Origin: Cephalopachus bancanus | Lineage: Eukaryota > Chordata > Mammalia > Primates > Tarsiidae | Direction: 5' to 3' | Length of the DNA stretch: 64,000 bases | Assembly (NCBI GenBank): GCA_027257055.1 | Contig: JAPVLO010000007.1 | Coordinates: 620,001-684,000 of the forward strand | In this document: piece by piece, positions 49,965 to 60,628 of the stretch | Position numbering within the stretch: position 1 is the first letter of the stretch | Layout: the number at the start of each line of letters is the position of its first letter | Notes under the pieces: generated by a model | Told to the model about the DNA's origin: nothing | The model's input: the letters and a program-made list of their open reading frames with translations, nothing else | The model's database searches: none | Translations under genes and position numbers: made by a program

Positions 49965-50195
49965 AATAGCTAACTTCCATTGAGCTCATACTATGTGCCA
50001 GGCTCCCTGTGAAATAATAAATAATAAAAAATAATCCCTCTATTATCTCATTTAACCACCACAATTGTCCCACAAGGGAGATGTCACCATCATTTCCATT
50101 TTAGAGATGAGAAACACAGGCACAGTTAGACTAAGGATGTGGTCTAAGGTGAGGGAGAGCAAGGGGTTCGATTCAAGGTTGTCAGACCTGAAATC
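49965..50195 (+). repeat. MIR
   Basis: It includes 'taacttccattgagctcatactatgtgccaggc' and 'ccattttagagatgagaaacacaggcacag'. Confidence 0.7.
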
Positions 50196-50629
50196 CCAAG
50201 TTCTTAGGGGAAAACTAGAGCAAAATGAGAACCAGAAATGTGAGGTGTCCAATAATAACAGATTGGCCACTGCAAGAGGACTAAAGCACATCATATACAG
50301 TGTGATTATAAGTACATTTTTAGGAAACCTATACGTGGATACAAGATTATATTTACAAAAGCAACCACAAATAGAAGGTCCCCAAGATAAATTGTCAAGG
50401 TCTTTTAAAGAAAATTCTAAATCTGTATTAAGGGACATTAAAGAAAACCTAAGTACACAAAGATACATACCATGTTCATGGACAGGAAAGCCATTATCCT
50501 TTAATTGTCCTAACACTATTAACCAAAAGCCCACAGTAGTTTTTTCTATAACTTTACAAGCAGAATCTTTTATTTATATGAAAGAACAAAGGACCAATAA
50601 AGACTAAGACATTCCCCAAACATAATTAT
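50196..50629. other. Unassigned A-rich sequence
   Basis: A 180-codon frame runs across this region and the MIR to its left. Its first third is MIR-derived, so I do not treat it as a gene. The rest looks like decayed transposon sequence but I cannot name it. Confidence 0.35.
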
Positions 50630-51930
<1,301 letters not shown>

Positions 51931-52225
51931 TTGTTGTTATTTTTATTTTTGGGGGTCGAAGTCTCACTCTGTCGCCCAGGCTGGAGTGCAGTGGCACACA
52001 CACGGCCACCGCAGCCTTGACCTACTGGGCTCAAGCGATCCTTCTGCCTCAGCCTTCCAAGTAGCCAGAACTACAGGCATGCACCACCACACCCAGCTAA
52101 TTTTTTGACTTACTGTGTAGACGAGTTCTCACACAAGCTGGTCTTGAACCTCTGGGATCAGGTAATCCTCTCACCTCGGTCTCCCAAAGTGCTGGGATTA
52201 CTGGCATGAACCACTGTGCCCAACT
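51931..52225 (-). mobile_element. Alu, reverse
   Basis: It runs from 'ggggtcgaagtctcactctgtcgcccagg' to 'gaaccactgtgcccaac', with 'gacttactgtgtagacgag'. Confidence 0.9.
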
Positions 52226-52900
52226 TTATTAACAGTTTTAAATAAAAATGCCGAAAAATAACAGGTGTTGGTGGGTATTGAGGAAACTGGCAGTTCTGTG
52301 TGCTGCTGTTGGGAATGCAGCGTGGCGCAGTCACTACAGAAAACTTGTGATGGTTCCTCAAAACATTAAAAACAGAATTACCATAGGACCCAGCAATTCC
52401 ACTTCCAGGTATACATCTGAAAGGATTGAAAGCAGGACTGAACAGACTTCTGTACACCCGTGGTCATAGCAGCATTCGTCACAGTAACCAAAAGGTGGAA
52501 GCAGCCCAGTGTCTATCAGTGGCCGAACAGATGAACAAAATGTAGTATGTCCACACTTGTAGACCATCCATCAGCCTCTATAGTGAAGGAGGTCTGCCAC
52601 ACGCAACCACCTGGGTGAATCTTGGGCACATTATGCTGAGTGGCATAAGTCAGTCCCACAAAGAGACAAGCACTGTGTGATTCCACCTGACTGGTCCCTA
52701 AAGCCATCAGATTCACAAAGAAAACAGAAAGGTGTTTGCCAGGAGTTGATGCGGGGAAGGAATGGGGTGTTAGTGTTTAATGGGTGCAGAATTTCAGTTT
52801 GGGAAGAGGAAAAGTTCCAGACGGGGTGGCAGTGATGGTTGCACACCAATGTGAATGAACTTAATGCCACTGAACTGTACACTTAAAAATGGTTAAAATG
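52226..52900 (+). mobile_element. L1 ORF2 3' part, sense
   Basis: The text 'caattccacttccaggtatacatctgaaagg', 'agcagcattcgtcacagtaaccaaaaggtggaagcag' and 'gaactgtacacttaaaaatggttaaaatgg' runs into the L1 3'UTR. Confidence 0.8.
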
Positions 52901-53052
52901 GTGGTAGTGTATGCCTGTAATTCCGGTTACTTGGAAGGCTGAGGTGGAAGGATCGCCAGAGCCCAGCAGGTTGAGGCCGCGGTGGCCAGAAGCGGCCACT
53001 GCACTCCAGTCTGGGTGACAGAGTGAGACTCCAACTCAAAAAAAAAAAAAAA
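52901..53052 (+). mobile_element. Right-monomer-only Alu with target duplication
   Basis: The element starts in the right arm ('gtggtagtgtatgcctgtaattcc') and is flanked by aaaaatggttaaaatgg on both sides (52886-52901 and 53054-53070). It was therefore truncated at insertion. Confidence 0.87.
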
Positions 53053-53069
53053 AAAAAATGGTTAAAATG

Positions 53070-53358
53070 GGGCCGGGCATGGTGGCTCATATTTGTAATC
53101 CCAGCACTTTGAGAGGCCGAAGAGAGAGGATTGCCTGAGCCCACGGGTTTGAGACCAGCCTGGGCAACTTGGAGAGACCTCATCTCTACAGTAATTCAAA
53201 AAATTAGCTGGGTGTGTTGGTGCGTGCCTGTAGTTCCAGCTACTTGGAAGGCTGAGGTGGAAGGATTGCCGGAGCCCAGCAGGTCAAGGCTGCAGTGGCC
53301 ATGAGCATACCACTGCACTCTAGCCTGAGAGACAGGGTGAGACTCCAACTCAAAAAAA
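53070..53358 (+). mobile_element. Alu, second of a tandem trio
   Basis: A full copy, 'ggccgggcatggtggctcatatttg...gactccaactcaaaaaaaag', flanked by ttaaaat(t)gg copies. Confidence 0.9.
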
Positions 53359-53370
53359 AGATTAAAATTG

Positions 53371-53660
53371 GGCTGGGTGCAGTGGCTCATGCCTGTAATC
53401 CCAGCACCTTGAGTGGCCGAGGTGAGAGGATTGCCTGAGTCCAGGGGTTCAAGGCCAGCCTGGGCAATTTGGCAAGACCTTTTCTCTATGATAAATCAAA
53501 GGATTAGCCAGGTGTGGTGGTGTGTGCCTGCATTTCCAACCACTTGGAAGGTTGAGGCGGGAGGCTTGCCTGAGCTCGGATTGAAGCTGCGGTGGCCATG
53601 AACATGCCACTGTACTTCGGCCTGGGCGAAAGAGTGAGACTCCAACTCAAAAATAAAAAA
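53371..53660 (+). mobile_element. Alu, third of the trio
   Basis: A full copy, 'gggctgggtgcagtggctcatgcc...gactccaactcaaaaataaaaaa'. Confidence 0.9.
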
Positions 53661-53845
53661 TAATATCAAAAGATTAAAATGGTAAATGTGTGTGAATATT
53701 TATATCCACAATAAAAATACCAAGAATCATTTGGTTTAATACATTGTTTTAAAGATGAAAAACAAATTCCAGAAACTATCCACATGTACCCTCACAGGAG
53801 AATGGGTAAATGAGCGCAGTGTGTGCAATCCCTGTCTTCTTCATC
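53661..53845 (+). mobile_element. L1-derived 3' sequence
   Basis: Short L1-like text continues after the Alu trio ('ccacatgtaccctcacaggagaatgggtaaatgagc'). Confidence 0.4.
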
Positions 53846-53972
53846 TTTTTTTTTTTTTTTTTTTTTTAGGAGTCTCACTCTGTCACCCAGACTGGAGTGC
53901 AGTGGCCGCTCCCGGCCACTGCAGCCTCGACCTGCTGGGCTCCAGCGATCCTTCTGCCTCAGCTTTCCAGTA
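53846..53972 (-). mobile_element. Alu, reverse, 5' truncated
   Basis: It has a T19 run then 'aggagtctcactctgtcacccagactgg'. It stops at 'cagctttccagtagct', so only the right arm is present. Confidence 0.88.
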
Positions 53973-54371
53973 GCTTCTAAACAGCAACAATGTAGGCCCA
54001 CATCAGCAACATGAGTGAACCTCACAAACAGAAACGAAAAGGGCCTGGTGCAAAATAATCACTCCCATTCACAAAGACAAAGAATGTTGCATTATTTTGG
54101 CACACAATATATATATACAGTTCAACTATAAAAAAAGCAGAGAAATGATTCCCACAAAATTCAAGATGGTGGCTACTGCAGGTGGGTGGAAGGGAGAGAC
54201 ACGAGGTCAGAGAGGGGCACACGAGCTTCTAAGGTCTTAGTGATGGTCTGTTTTGTAAGTTGAGCGGTGGCACATGAGTGTTCATTCTGTATTTATTATT
54301 TAAGTTATACTAAATATGTGCTATATGCACTTTTTGGTAAATGAACAATATTACATACTTATTTAAAAACC
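53973..54371. other. L1-like and unassigned sequence
   Basis: About 53973-54060 continues the L1 3' text ('agcaacatgagtgaacctcacaaacag'). The rest is A+T-rich. Confidence 0.4.
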
Positions 54372-54655
54372 TGGGTTGGGCAAGGTGGCTCACTCCTATA
54401 ATCACAAAACTTTAGGAACCTGAGGTAGGGGAATCACTTGTGCTCGGGCACTTGAGACCAGCCTGGGCAACATAGCAAGACCTTGTCTCTACAAAAAATT
54501 TTTAAAAAAATTAGCCAAGCGTAGTGACATGTGTCTGTGATACCAGCTATTCAGGAGGCTAAGGCAGGAGGGTTGCTTGGGCCCCAGAGTTTGAGGCTGC
54601 CTGGGCAACAGAATAAGATAAATAAATAAACAAACAAATACACAAATATTAAAAC
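54372..54655 (+). mobile_element. Alu (old)
   Basis: It runs from 'ctgggttgggcaaggtggctcactcc' to a caaacaaatacac tail, with a shortened right arm. Confidence 0.86.
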
Positions 54656-54675
54656 CTTTTATATAGAAAAAAGAC

Positions 54676-54970
54676 TCAGCAGGGCACGGTGGCTCATGCC
54701 TATAATCCTAGCACTTTGGGAGTGGAGATGAGAGAATTACCTGAGCTCAGGGGTTCGAGACCCACCTGGACAACATGGTGAGACCTTGTCTCTACAATAA
54801 ATGAAAAAATTAGCTGGGCTTGGTAGCACGCGCCTGTAGTTCTGGCTACTTGGGTGGCTGAGGTGGAAGGATCGCCGGAGTCCAGCAGGTTGAGGTTGCG
54901 GTGGCCGGGAGCATGCCACTGCACTCCAGTCTGGGTGACAGAGTGAGACTCCAACTCAAAAAAAAAAGAA
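54676..54970 (+). mobile_element. Alu
   Basis: A full copy, 'actcagcagggcacggtggctcatgcc...gactccaactcaaaaaaaaaag'. Confidence 0.9.
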
Positions 54971-55629
54971 AAAGAAAAAGACTGACCTTAATATCAGACA
55001 AAATACCGTTTAGGCTATCAAAAAGAAAAAGAAAAAAGAAAAAAGACTGAAAAAACTCCAAATGTGATAGTGCCTCAGTGGGACTCTTTTACCTTCTATT
55101 TTCTATAGTTTTAAAATATTGTCATAATTTTATAATGAAAAAAGCATTAAATCACAAGAAGAAAAAAAGAAGAGAGTTTTCCCTTCTAATTTGTTTGGAG
55201 AAAAGGGAAGTGAGAGGATGCGGGTGAAGGCACCGGGCTTCCCCAGAGTCTGCTGGAAACAAAGGATGACTCTGGGACTTGGAGGCAAATGCTACTCAGT
55301 AGATCATGAGTTTTACCCATTATCCTGAGGAGGGAAACGCTCCTCCAAAAAGTAAACTCCCTGGTCCCTCTTCTCAGGAAATCCCTATCAGTTTCAAAAG
55401 TGGGCAGAAAGTTTTGATGTCCAGTCAGCCACTGGCAGGAATGGTTTCAAATGAAAACCCTGACAATTCCCCTCCCCACAGCCCAAAGACCAGGTGAGAG
55501 AGAGGGAAAGGAGGAACTAAGGAGGAACTACCACGCTAAGAGAAATCGTCAGGCTGGGAGATGGTTTGAGGAAATACGGCCCAACACAGTCCATACACAT
55601 CTGGATAGTGTGATTGATCTGGGGTGATT
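54971..55629. other. Unassigned sequence left of the ERV
   Basis: A partly duplicated A-rich piece (aaaaagaaaaag) lies near 54970-55045. No gene is recognised. Confidence 0.35.
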
Positions 55630-55914
55630 TTTTTTAAAGTCTGGGTCTCACTCTGTCACCCAGGCTGGAGAGCAGTGGCATGCTCAAGGCCACCGCAGCC
55701 TTGACCTGCTGGGCTCAGGCGATCCCTCTGCCTCAGCCTTCCGAGTAGCTGGAACTATAGGCGTGTGCCACCATGCCCAGCTAATTTTTTGGTTTATTGT
55801 AGAGACGCGGTTGCCATGTTGTCCAGGCTGGTCTTGAACCTGTGGGTTCAGGCAATCCTCTCACCTTGGCCTCCCAAAGTGTTGGGATTATAGACGTGAG
55901 CCACCGCACCTGGC
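55630..55914 (-). mobile_element. Alu, reverse
   Basis: It runs from 'aaagtctgggtctcactctgtcaccc' to 'gagccaccgcacctggc', with 'ttggtttattgtagagacgcgg'. Confidence 0.9.
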
Positions 55915-56028
55915 GATTTGAGGTGAATTGAATTCAGTAGACCTTAGGCTTCTCTTCTGAGTGTCATCACCTTGTGTGCCTGGCCTCTCTTCCATCACTA
56001 TTGAAACTCCCAACACAAGATAACAGTC

Positions 56029-56033
56029 CCAGT
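56029..56033. repeat. Target-site duplication ccagt, left copy
   Basis: It is identical to 60624-60628 just after the 3' LTR. A matching pair argues that this is an original integration and not a recombinant between two proviruses. Confidence 0.85.
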
Positions 56034-56395
56034 TGAAAGGCGCAGGAAACAGTCAGAAGGGCGTCTCCCGAGATGGCGCTAAACACTATATGGAACCAAA
56101 CAAAGACAACAAAGGCCCTAAGCTCCTGCTTTTCCCGCGCGTGCGAAACTTAAACCTATGCACAAATATTATCTCCCTATAGGAATACTACCTTCATAGC
56201 CCCCTCCAATAAAGACCCTAATACGGCACTGGCCACCCCCTCCCTAACCGATAAATACAGACCTCTCTTGCCGTCACTCTCTCACTCTCCCTCCCTTACC
56301 AGGCGGTTACAGACCCTCTTCCCTCTCTCTGGCTGCTCTAATAAATCTCTTGGCCTCAAAGGGTGTTGAGTCTTGCTGCACGCCACCGTCTTTCA
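56034..56395 (+). repeat. 5' LTR
   Basis: The 362-bp LTR runs TGAAAGGCGCAGG...CGTCTTTCA. It contains a degenerate TATA-like GATAAATA near 56261 and AATAAA at 56340-56345 in the R region, followed by a short U5. Compared with the 3' copy, it differs at ggCgct, one extra t in accTTcat, aaatAcag and ctctTgcc. Confidence 0.95.
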
Positions 56396-57095
56396 TTGGT
56401 GCCGTGCCTCGGTCGGGAATTCTCTCGCCCTACAGCAGGACCCCGTTCTGGTGCCGGTGGCACTCACCCCTTAAGGCCTTCACCCACTTTCTTGAATGCC
56501 AGTGCCACATCCATCACCACCTCGGATAGGTAAGTGCCCCTACCTGAAAAACCTAAAAACCTCGCCCGAAATACCCGAAAAGGACTGACCGTTGATCCTA
56601 CGGCGGCTCTTTCGGCCCCAGGTGAGGGGGGGACCACACCCCGCCTAGGCTTTCAAAGCCACAGCGGACCCCTAATGGTTTTTCCCTCTCCTGCCTGGGT
56701 CTCTAAAACCACCTCTTTAACTCCTATAAGCATTCAAAAAAGTGGGCAGAGATTTCCCTCCCTCTGTCCCGCTTCAACCCACTGAACTCTTGGCCTTAAC
56801 GGGCGTTAGGTCCCACTGTGAATCGGGTCTCTCTCGCCCTTGTGCGGGATCCCGATTCGGCGCCTGTGGCCAATCCAGCACTCTCAGACTCTCCCCACCC
56901 TTCTGAACGCCCCAGCTGCATTCACACTAGCACTCATTGAATAGGCAAGCCCCCCTCCCCAAACAAGGGAGTAAGAACTTTCCGGGGAACTCCAGAGGGA
57001 ACGGACTTCAAAAACCGCCCTCTCCGGCCCCCAGGTGAGGGGGAACACACCCGCCTCGGCTTTCACGACCACGGCAAACCCAAGCCTTCCCTGCC
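56347..57095 (+). repeat. Diverged tandem duplication of R/U5-leader region inside the ERV
   Basis: Unit A runs from ctcttggcctcaaaggg (56347) to about 56685, and unit B from ctcttggccttaacggg (56787) to about 57095. Shared blocks in the same order include the U5-like segment, ctctcgccct.../gggatcccg-type leader text, a '...tagg(t/c)aagtgcccc'-like donor region and ggccccaggtgaggggg (620 versus 57033). Unit A keeps ATAG|GTAAGT, a strong splice-donor motif at 56525-56532; unit B has it degraded to ATAGGCAAGC. Both keep CAG|GTGAGG. The copies differ far more than the two LTRs do. Confidence 0.7.
56397..56412 (+). other. Retroviral primer-binding site, tRNA-His-like
   Basis: It reads TGGTGCCGTGCCTCGG and starts one base after the 5' LTR. 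From memory, the complement of the tRNA-His 3' end differs from it at a single position (A for C in GTGACTCGG). The assignment would place the element in the H-type group by the usual naming rule. Confidence 0.6.
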
Positions 57096-57950
57096 CCCAC
57101 CCTCCTCTTCAGCCCCTCCCACTTCTACTCCAGAAGTTCAACCTATATATCCTCCCCTTTCAATCACCCCCCTCCCCTCACTGCTTGATAACCTCCTGGT
57201 AGCATCCCTACAAGTGGCAACAAGTTTTGTTGTTTTCTTATCATAAATTTATCTCAAGTTATGTCTAAACTGAAACTATATCAACCTTCTTCCCAGACAA
57301 AAGTAAAGGGATCATGTAAATAAATCCTGTTAGCTAACTACAAAAAGTGTTAATAAACCGGCTAACTAGGACAGAATAAAAGAGGTTTTTCAAAAACCAG
57401 ATGAAAATCCAGCAATGTTTCTAAGTCGCCTCTCTAAGACATTGCAGCAGTTTACGAATATTAATTTAAACTCTGTGGAAGGAAAAACTCTTTTGGCTAT
57501 GTATTTTATCTCCCAGTCACCACCAGGTATTAGGCACAAACTCCAAAAAATTAAAAAAGGGCCCACAAACCCCTCAATTAGAGCTATCAGAAATGGCCTT
57601 TAAAATCTTTACCAACCAAAAGGAGGAAAAAATACAGGACCACCAACATAAACAGAAAGCACTTCAGCTTTTATCTATCACTTTAGCAGAAAAAGCCACC
57701 ACTGATAATCTTCCACCCCAGATGGTCAATAGCAGAAGGGGTACACAGCCCCCTTCCCAGGTTTGTTTCTGATGCTGTCAAAATGGGCATATGGCCAAAG
57801 ACTGTCAAGCCCTGCCCACCAACAAAACCCTGTCCCAAATGCAAACAGCATGGACATTGGGCTCATGATTGCCTCATTCGCCCAGGTGGAGAGCACATGA
57901 CCCAGAGGCTTACTGTAATTAAGGGACACCAGGCATCTCAAAAGGAGATC
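57065..57950 (+). pseudogene. Retroviral gag remnant (p12-like, capsid, nucleocapsid), disrupted
   Basis: A proline-rich stretch (about 57085-57180) is followed by a capsid C-terminal-like segment in one frame (57390-57600). That frame stops at 57601. A nucleocapsid segment follows in another frame (57783-57960), where CPKCKQHGHWAHDC fits the CX2CX4HX4C zinc knuckle. Only one knuckle is seen, as in gamma-type elements. Frame changes and stops between segments, and the missing matrix/N-terminal part, show it is non-coding. No intact product is possible. Confidence 0.8.
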
Positions 57951-57964
57951 TCTTGGGCTTGCTC

Positions 57965-58330
57965 CAGTCAGGTTGACTCGCCCCTAACTTGATAACCCCA
58001 ATGTCTTCGGAACAAACCATTAAACCAACCAAGCCTGGGGTGGAAATATCAGTGGCTGGCGGGGTTATATCATTTGTTATTAATACGGGTGCTACATGCT
58101 CAGCTCTACTTAAATTCCTGGTCCACTCCTTCCTTCACCCCTTTTGGTTGTGGGGTTACAGGGCATTATATCCAGGCCCCTCACTATGCCATTACTTTCA
58201 TGTGTTCTGAGAGATAAAATATTTCAACACTCTTTCCTTGTTATGCCAATGTGTCCAGCTCCATTATTGGAAAGGGACATTATGACAAAAATTAAAACTC
58301 GTATTATTCTTTACCCTGAGCCATCACCAC
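57965..58330 (+). pseudogene. Retroviral protease remnant, catalytic motif altered
   Basis: Directly after the gag remnant, a frame opening at 57989 shows a beta-strand-like lead into NTGAT where aspartyl proteases have D-T/S-G-A. The catalytic Asp codon is therefore changed. The C-terminal part, with the conserved pattern PLLERDIMTKI, continues in a different frame (58144-58330), so there is at least one frameshift. It lies where pro should be, and the element stops resembling pol soon after. Confidence 0.75.
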
Positions 58331-58334
58331 TGTA

Positions 58335-59625
58335 CTTTTTCAGGGCCTTTTCTTTAGCTTTGGATTTCCCTAATAGTTCTACTTTGGATCCTATCTAAAC
58401 CCTTCCGCTGCATATAAACTTCTTGCTTTGGTTAGAGCTCTGAGGTTAAAAAAATGTAAAGAAAGTTGTTGGTGTAAGGTATGTTTTTAGTATGAAAGGA
58501 TAAAGAAAAAGATAATAATTATATAGGAAAGAATCTTGAATGGTACATTTTGTTCTATAATAGAATGGCTGGTTAAAGAAAGCATAGAACAAAAATAGAA
58601 GGTTTAAGCATGTCAAAGAATGGTATGAGTTTATCGAACATGTTAGGTAAAAGTTAGTGGAAAAAAGTAAAAGAAATTCTGTAAACACTCGAGGCTACAA
58701 AAAAGTCTCCACATAGTTAGTCTGCGTTGAGGGTATACCAACCTATCAATTGCTAAGAGGTGTCTGAAATATCTTCGTAAAAAGTATGACAAAAGGGGGA
58801 CAAACCAAATATTTCCCATACCCTTCATTCTCTTATCTGTGTGTGTCTGTCACTTTAAATCTGCTAAAAAGCTGGTTGAGTTATTATGCTTTGTTTAATG
58901 GGACATGTAGTCTTTGAAAAACTTGATTGGCGCATATTTCTCGATGTCACCTTATGTCTCCTCTTATTTATGTGGTGTTTTCTCCCAACCCATTGACGCT
59001 GTTAAAATTTCTGCCTTTTGTTGTTAAGATTGTAAAAAATTGTCTGCTGCATATAAAAAGTGTTACCGGTTATCTTAACTTCTTTCTGGGGACCACTCCC
59101 CCTCCCTTCCTTAGCTTGTGTTCTCCTTCATAAATTCTGAAGGGGCTCATTCTAATCCACCTATACAATAATAATAATTTTATAATCTTTCTCTGTCAAT
59201 TAAAAAAATAAATAGGCTGTTCTCGTTTTCAAATGCTAAAAGCCAGGTTAATTAAAAGGAAGTCTGTTTCTAAAGGTTTAGGCCTTGCCTAAAATCATGA
59301 TCAACTGCTTGTCCCTGTAAAAAACTGCTGGGAAGTCTCTTCGAGTCTTATAATGTATGTTAACTCCCTACTTTATATTGTGATGCTAAATAACACTAAT
59401 GCTTGCGTTTTTTGGCTATACTCATTTAATTGTCCACGTCTTACAACTAAGACTGCTGTTTAGTAATTCATGTATAATAAAACTACAAAAATTAAAATTT
59501 ATTATTTAAGTTATGCTAATAACTTCAGGTCTTATAGGTTTTATATACAAAAAATAATTAGCCACTGCCTACAATTGTCAAAATATATGCCTGACTTTAT
59601 TCCTTTTATTGAGCTACAATCCAGT
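58335..59625 (+). other. A+T-rich ERV interior without recognisable pol or env
   Basis: I see no YXDD polymerase box, no integrase zinc or catalytic triad and no env transmembrane pattern in any frame, and every frame is closed by frequent stops. A few cysteine-bearing stretches near 58950-59080 might be decayed env, but I cannot support that. Base composition shifts abruptly from the C-rich leader/gag region near 58440. Confidence 0.5.
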
Positions 59626-59629
59626 AATT

Positions 59630-59870
59630 TCATGCAGTTCTTTGTTTCTTTAATAAATCACTCAATATCACAGACTCTGAGTCTACCCAGGTTGCTGTAA
59701 GGTTCATAATTTTGTCCTTTATGGCTGCATAATATTCCATCATATATATATACACCACATTTTTATCAGTCTTCTTTCAGTAAACAACACAGTTGGTTCT
59801 ACACATACATGTTTATTGCAGCATTATTCACAATAACAAAAACGGCAGTACCATTCATAACAAACCTTAC
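59630..59870 (-). mobile_element. L1 3' fragment with apparent 5' inversion, inside the ERV
   Basis: From about 59630 to 59790 the plus strand resembles the complement of the L1 ORF2 end (...ttgctgtaa...ctttatggctgcataatattccat...tacaccacattt). From about 59800 to 59850 it resembles L1 in the sense direction (tttattgcagcattattcacaataac). Read on the minus strand, this is an inverted upstream piece followed by the sense 3' piece, the usual twin-priming product. It is strongly diverged. Confidence 0.5.
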
Positions 59871-59874
59871 CATC

Positions 59875-60262
59875 CCTTGCACACAAAATCCTACTGTTCA
59901 CCATCACCTGTCAATGTTACCTGTGCCCCACCTGACTTCTTCTTCTGATGCTGTCCCTAAACAACACTTAACTTTTCTTTTAGATATGTTCTCTTCCAGG
60001 TTCTCTATCTACCTCCACAGTCTACTCCAAGACAGCTGGTTACTATCGCCCTCGTGCCCACTGAAGGACTGGCCGGAACAAGTTGCCATTCTACATTTAC
60101 AAGAAACTTTCAAAAATCTTCACCTTCAGTACCTACCTCTGAACCCTATTCTGGCTGGTTCTGTGCCCTCCCCCCACCTCACCCCACAACGCCCACATCC
60201 AGCAGGAAGCAGCCAGAAAAAATAACGACGCCCCTCTCCCAAATAAACAGAAAAGTTAGGAA
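59875..60262 (+). other. ERV 3' internal region before the LTR
   Basis: This C-rich segment holds open frames of 85-138 codons that match nothing I recognise; a decayed env tail is possible. The expected polypurine tract just before the 3' LTR is weak (agaaaagttaggaa, interrupted by tt). Confidence 0.4.
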
Positions 60263-60623
60263 TGAAAGGCGCAGGAAACAGTCAGAAGGGCGTCTCCCGA
60301 GATGGTGCTAAACACTATATGGAACCAAACAAAGACAACAAAGGCCCTAAGCTCCTGCTTTTCCCGCGCGTGCGAAACTTAAACCTATGCACAAATATTA
60401 TCTCCCTATAGGAATACTACCTCATAGCCCCCTCCAATAAAGACCCTAATACGGCACTGGCCACCCCCTCCCTAACCGATAAATGCAGACCTCTCTCGCC
60501 GTCACTCTCTCACTCTCCCTCCCTTACCAGGCGGTTACAGACCCTCTTCCCTCTCTCTGGCTGCTCTAATAAATCTCTTGGCCTCAAAGGGTGTTGAGTC
60601 TTGCTGCACGCCACCGTCTTTCA
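60263..60623 (+). repeat. 3' LTR
   Basis: This 361-bp copy is about 99% identical to the 5' LTR, with AATAAA at 60568-60573. The sequence after its CA is the second copy of the 5-bp target duplication, so this end is intact. Confidence 0.95.
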
Positions 60624-60628
60624 CCAGT
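60624..60628. repeat. Target-site duplication ccagt, right copy
   Basis: It is the partner of 56029-56033, directly abutting the terminal CA of the 3' LTR. Confidence 0.85.

Larger units (their letters stand above)
56034..60623 (+). mobile_element. Endogenous retrovirus (class I, gamma-like), two LTRs, defective
   Basis: The element is 4590 bp and begins TG and ends CA. It is flanked by the perfect 5-bp duplication ccagt (56029-56033 and 60624-60628). LTRs are 362 and 361 bp and differ at three substitutions plus one base indel. The order is LTR, primer-binding site, duplicated leader, gag remnant with a single CCHC knuckle, and protease remnant. No RT, RNase H or integrase motifs are visible, and an A+T-rich tract follows up to the 3' LTR. 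The single knuckle and the gag/protease pattern point to a gammaretrovirus-like class I element. It encodes no intact protein, so any spread must have used enzymes supplied in trans. Confidence 0.93.

Noticed and set aside
50065..50607. 180-codon plus-strand frame and the opposite 160-codon frame
   Set aside because: The left part is MIR-derived and neither frame shows a known domain or start context. I left it as unassigned sequence.
56740..57095. A third, solo LTR inside the provirus
   Set aside because: Only the R/U5-like end and leader are repeated. There is no U3, no TG start and no target duplication, so it is treated as a leader duplication.
59809..60225. 138-codon frame before the 3' LTR as a possible retroviral env tail
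   Set aside because: No transmembrane or cysteine pattern supports it, and frame and composition are ambiguous.
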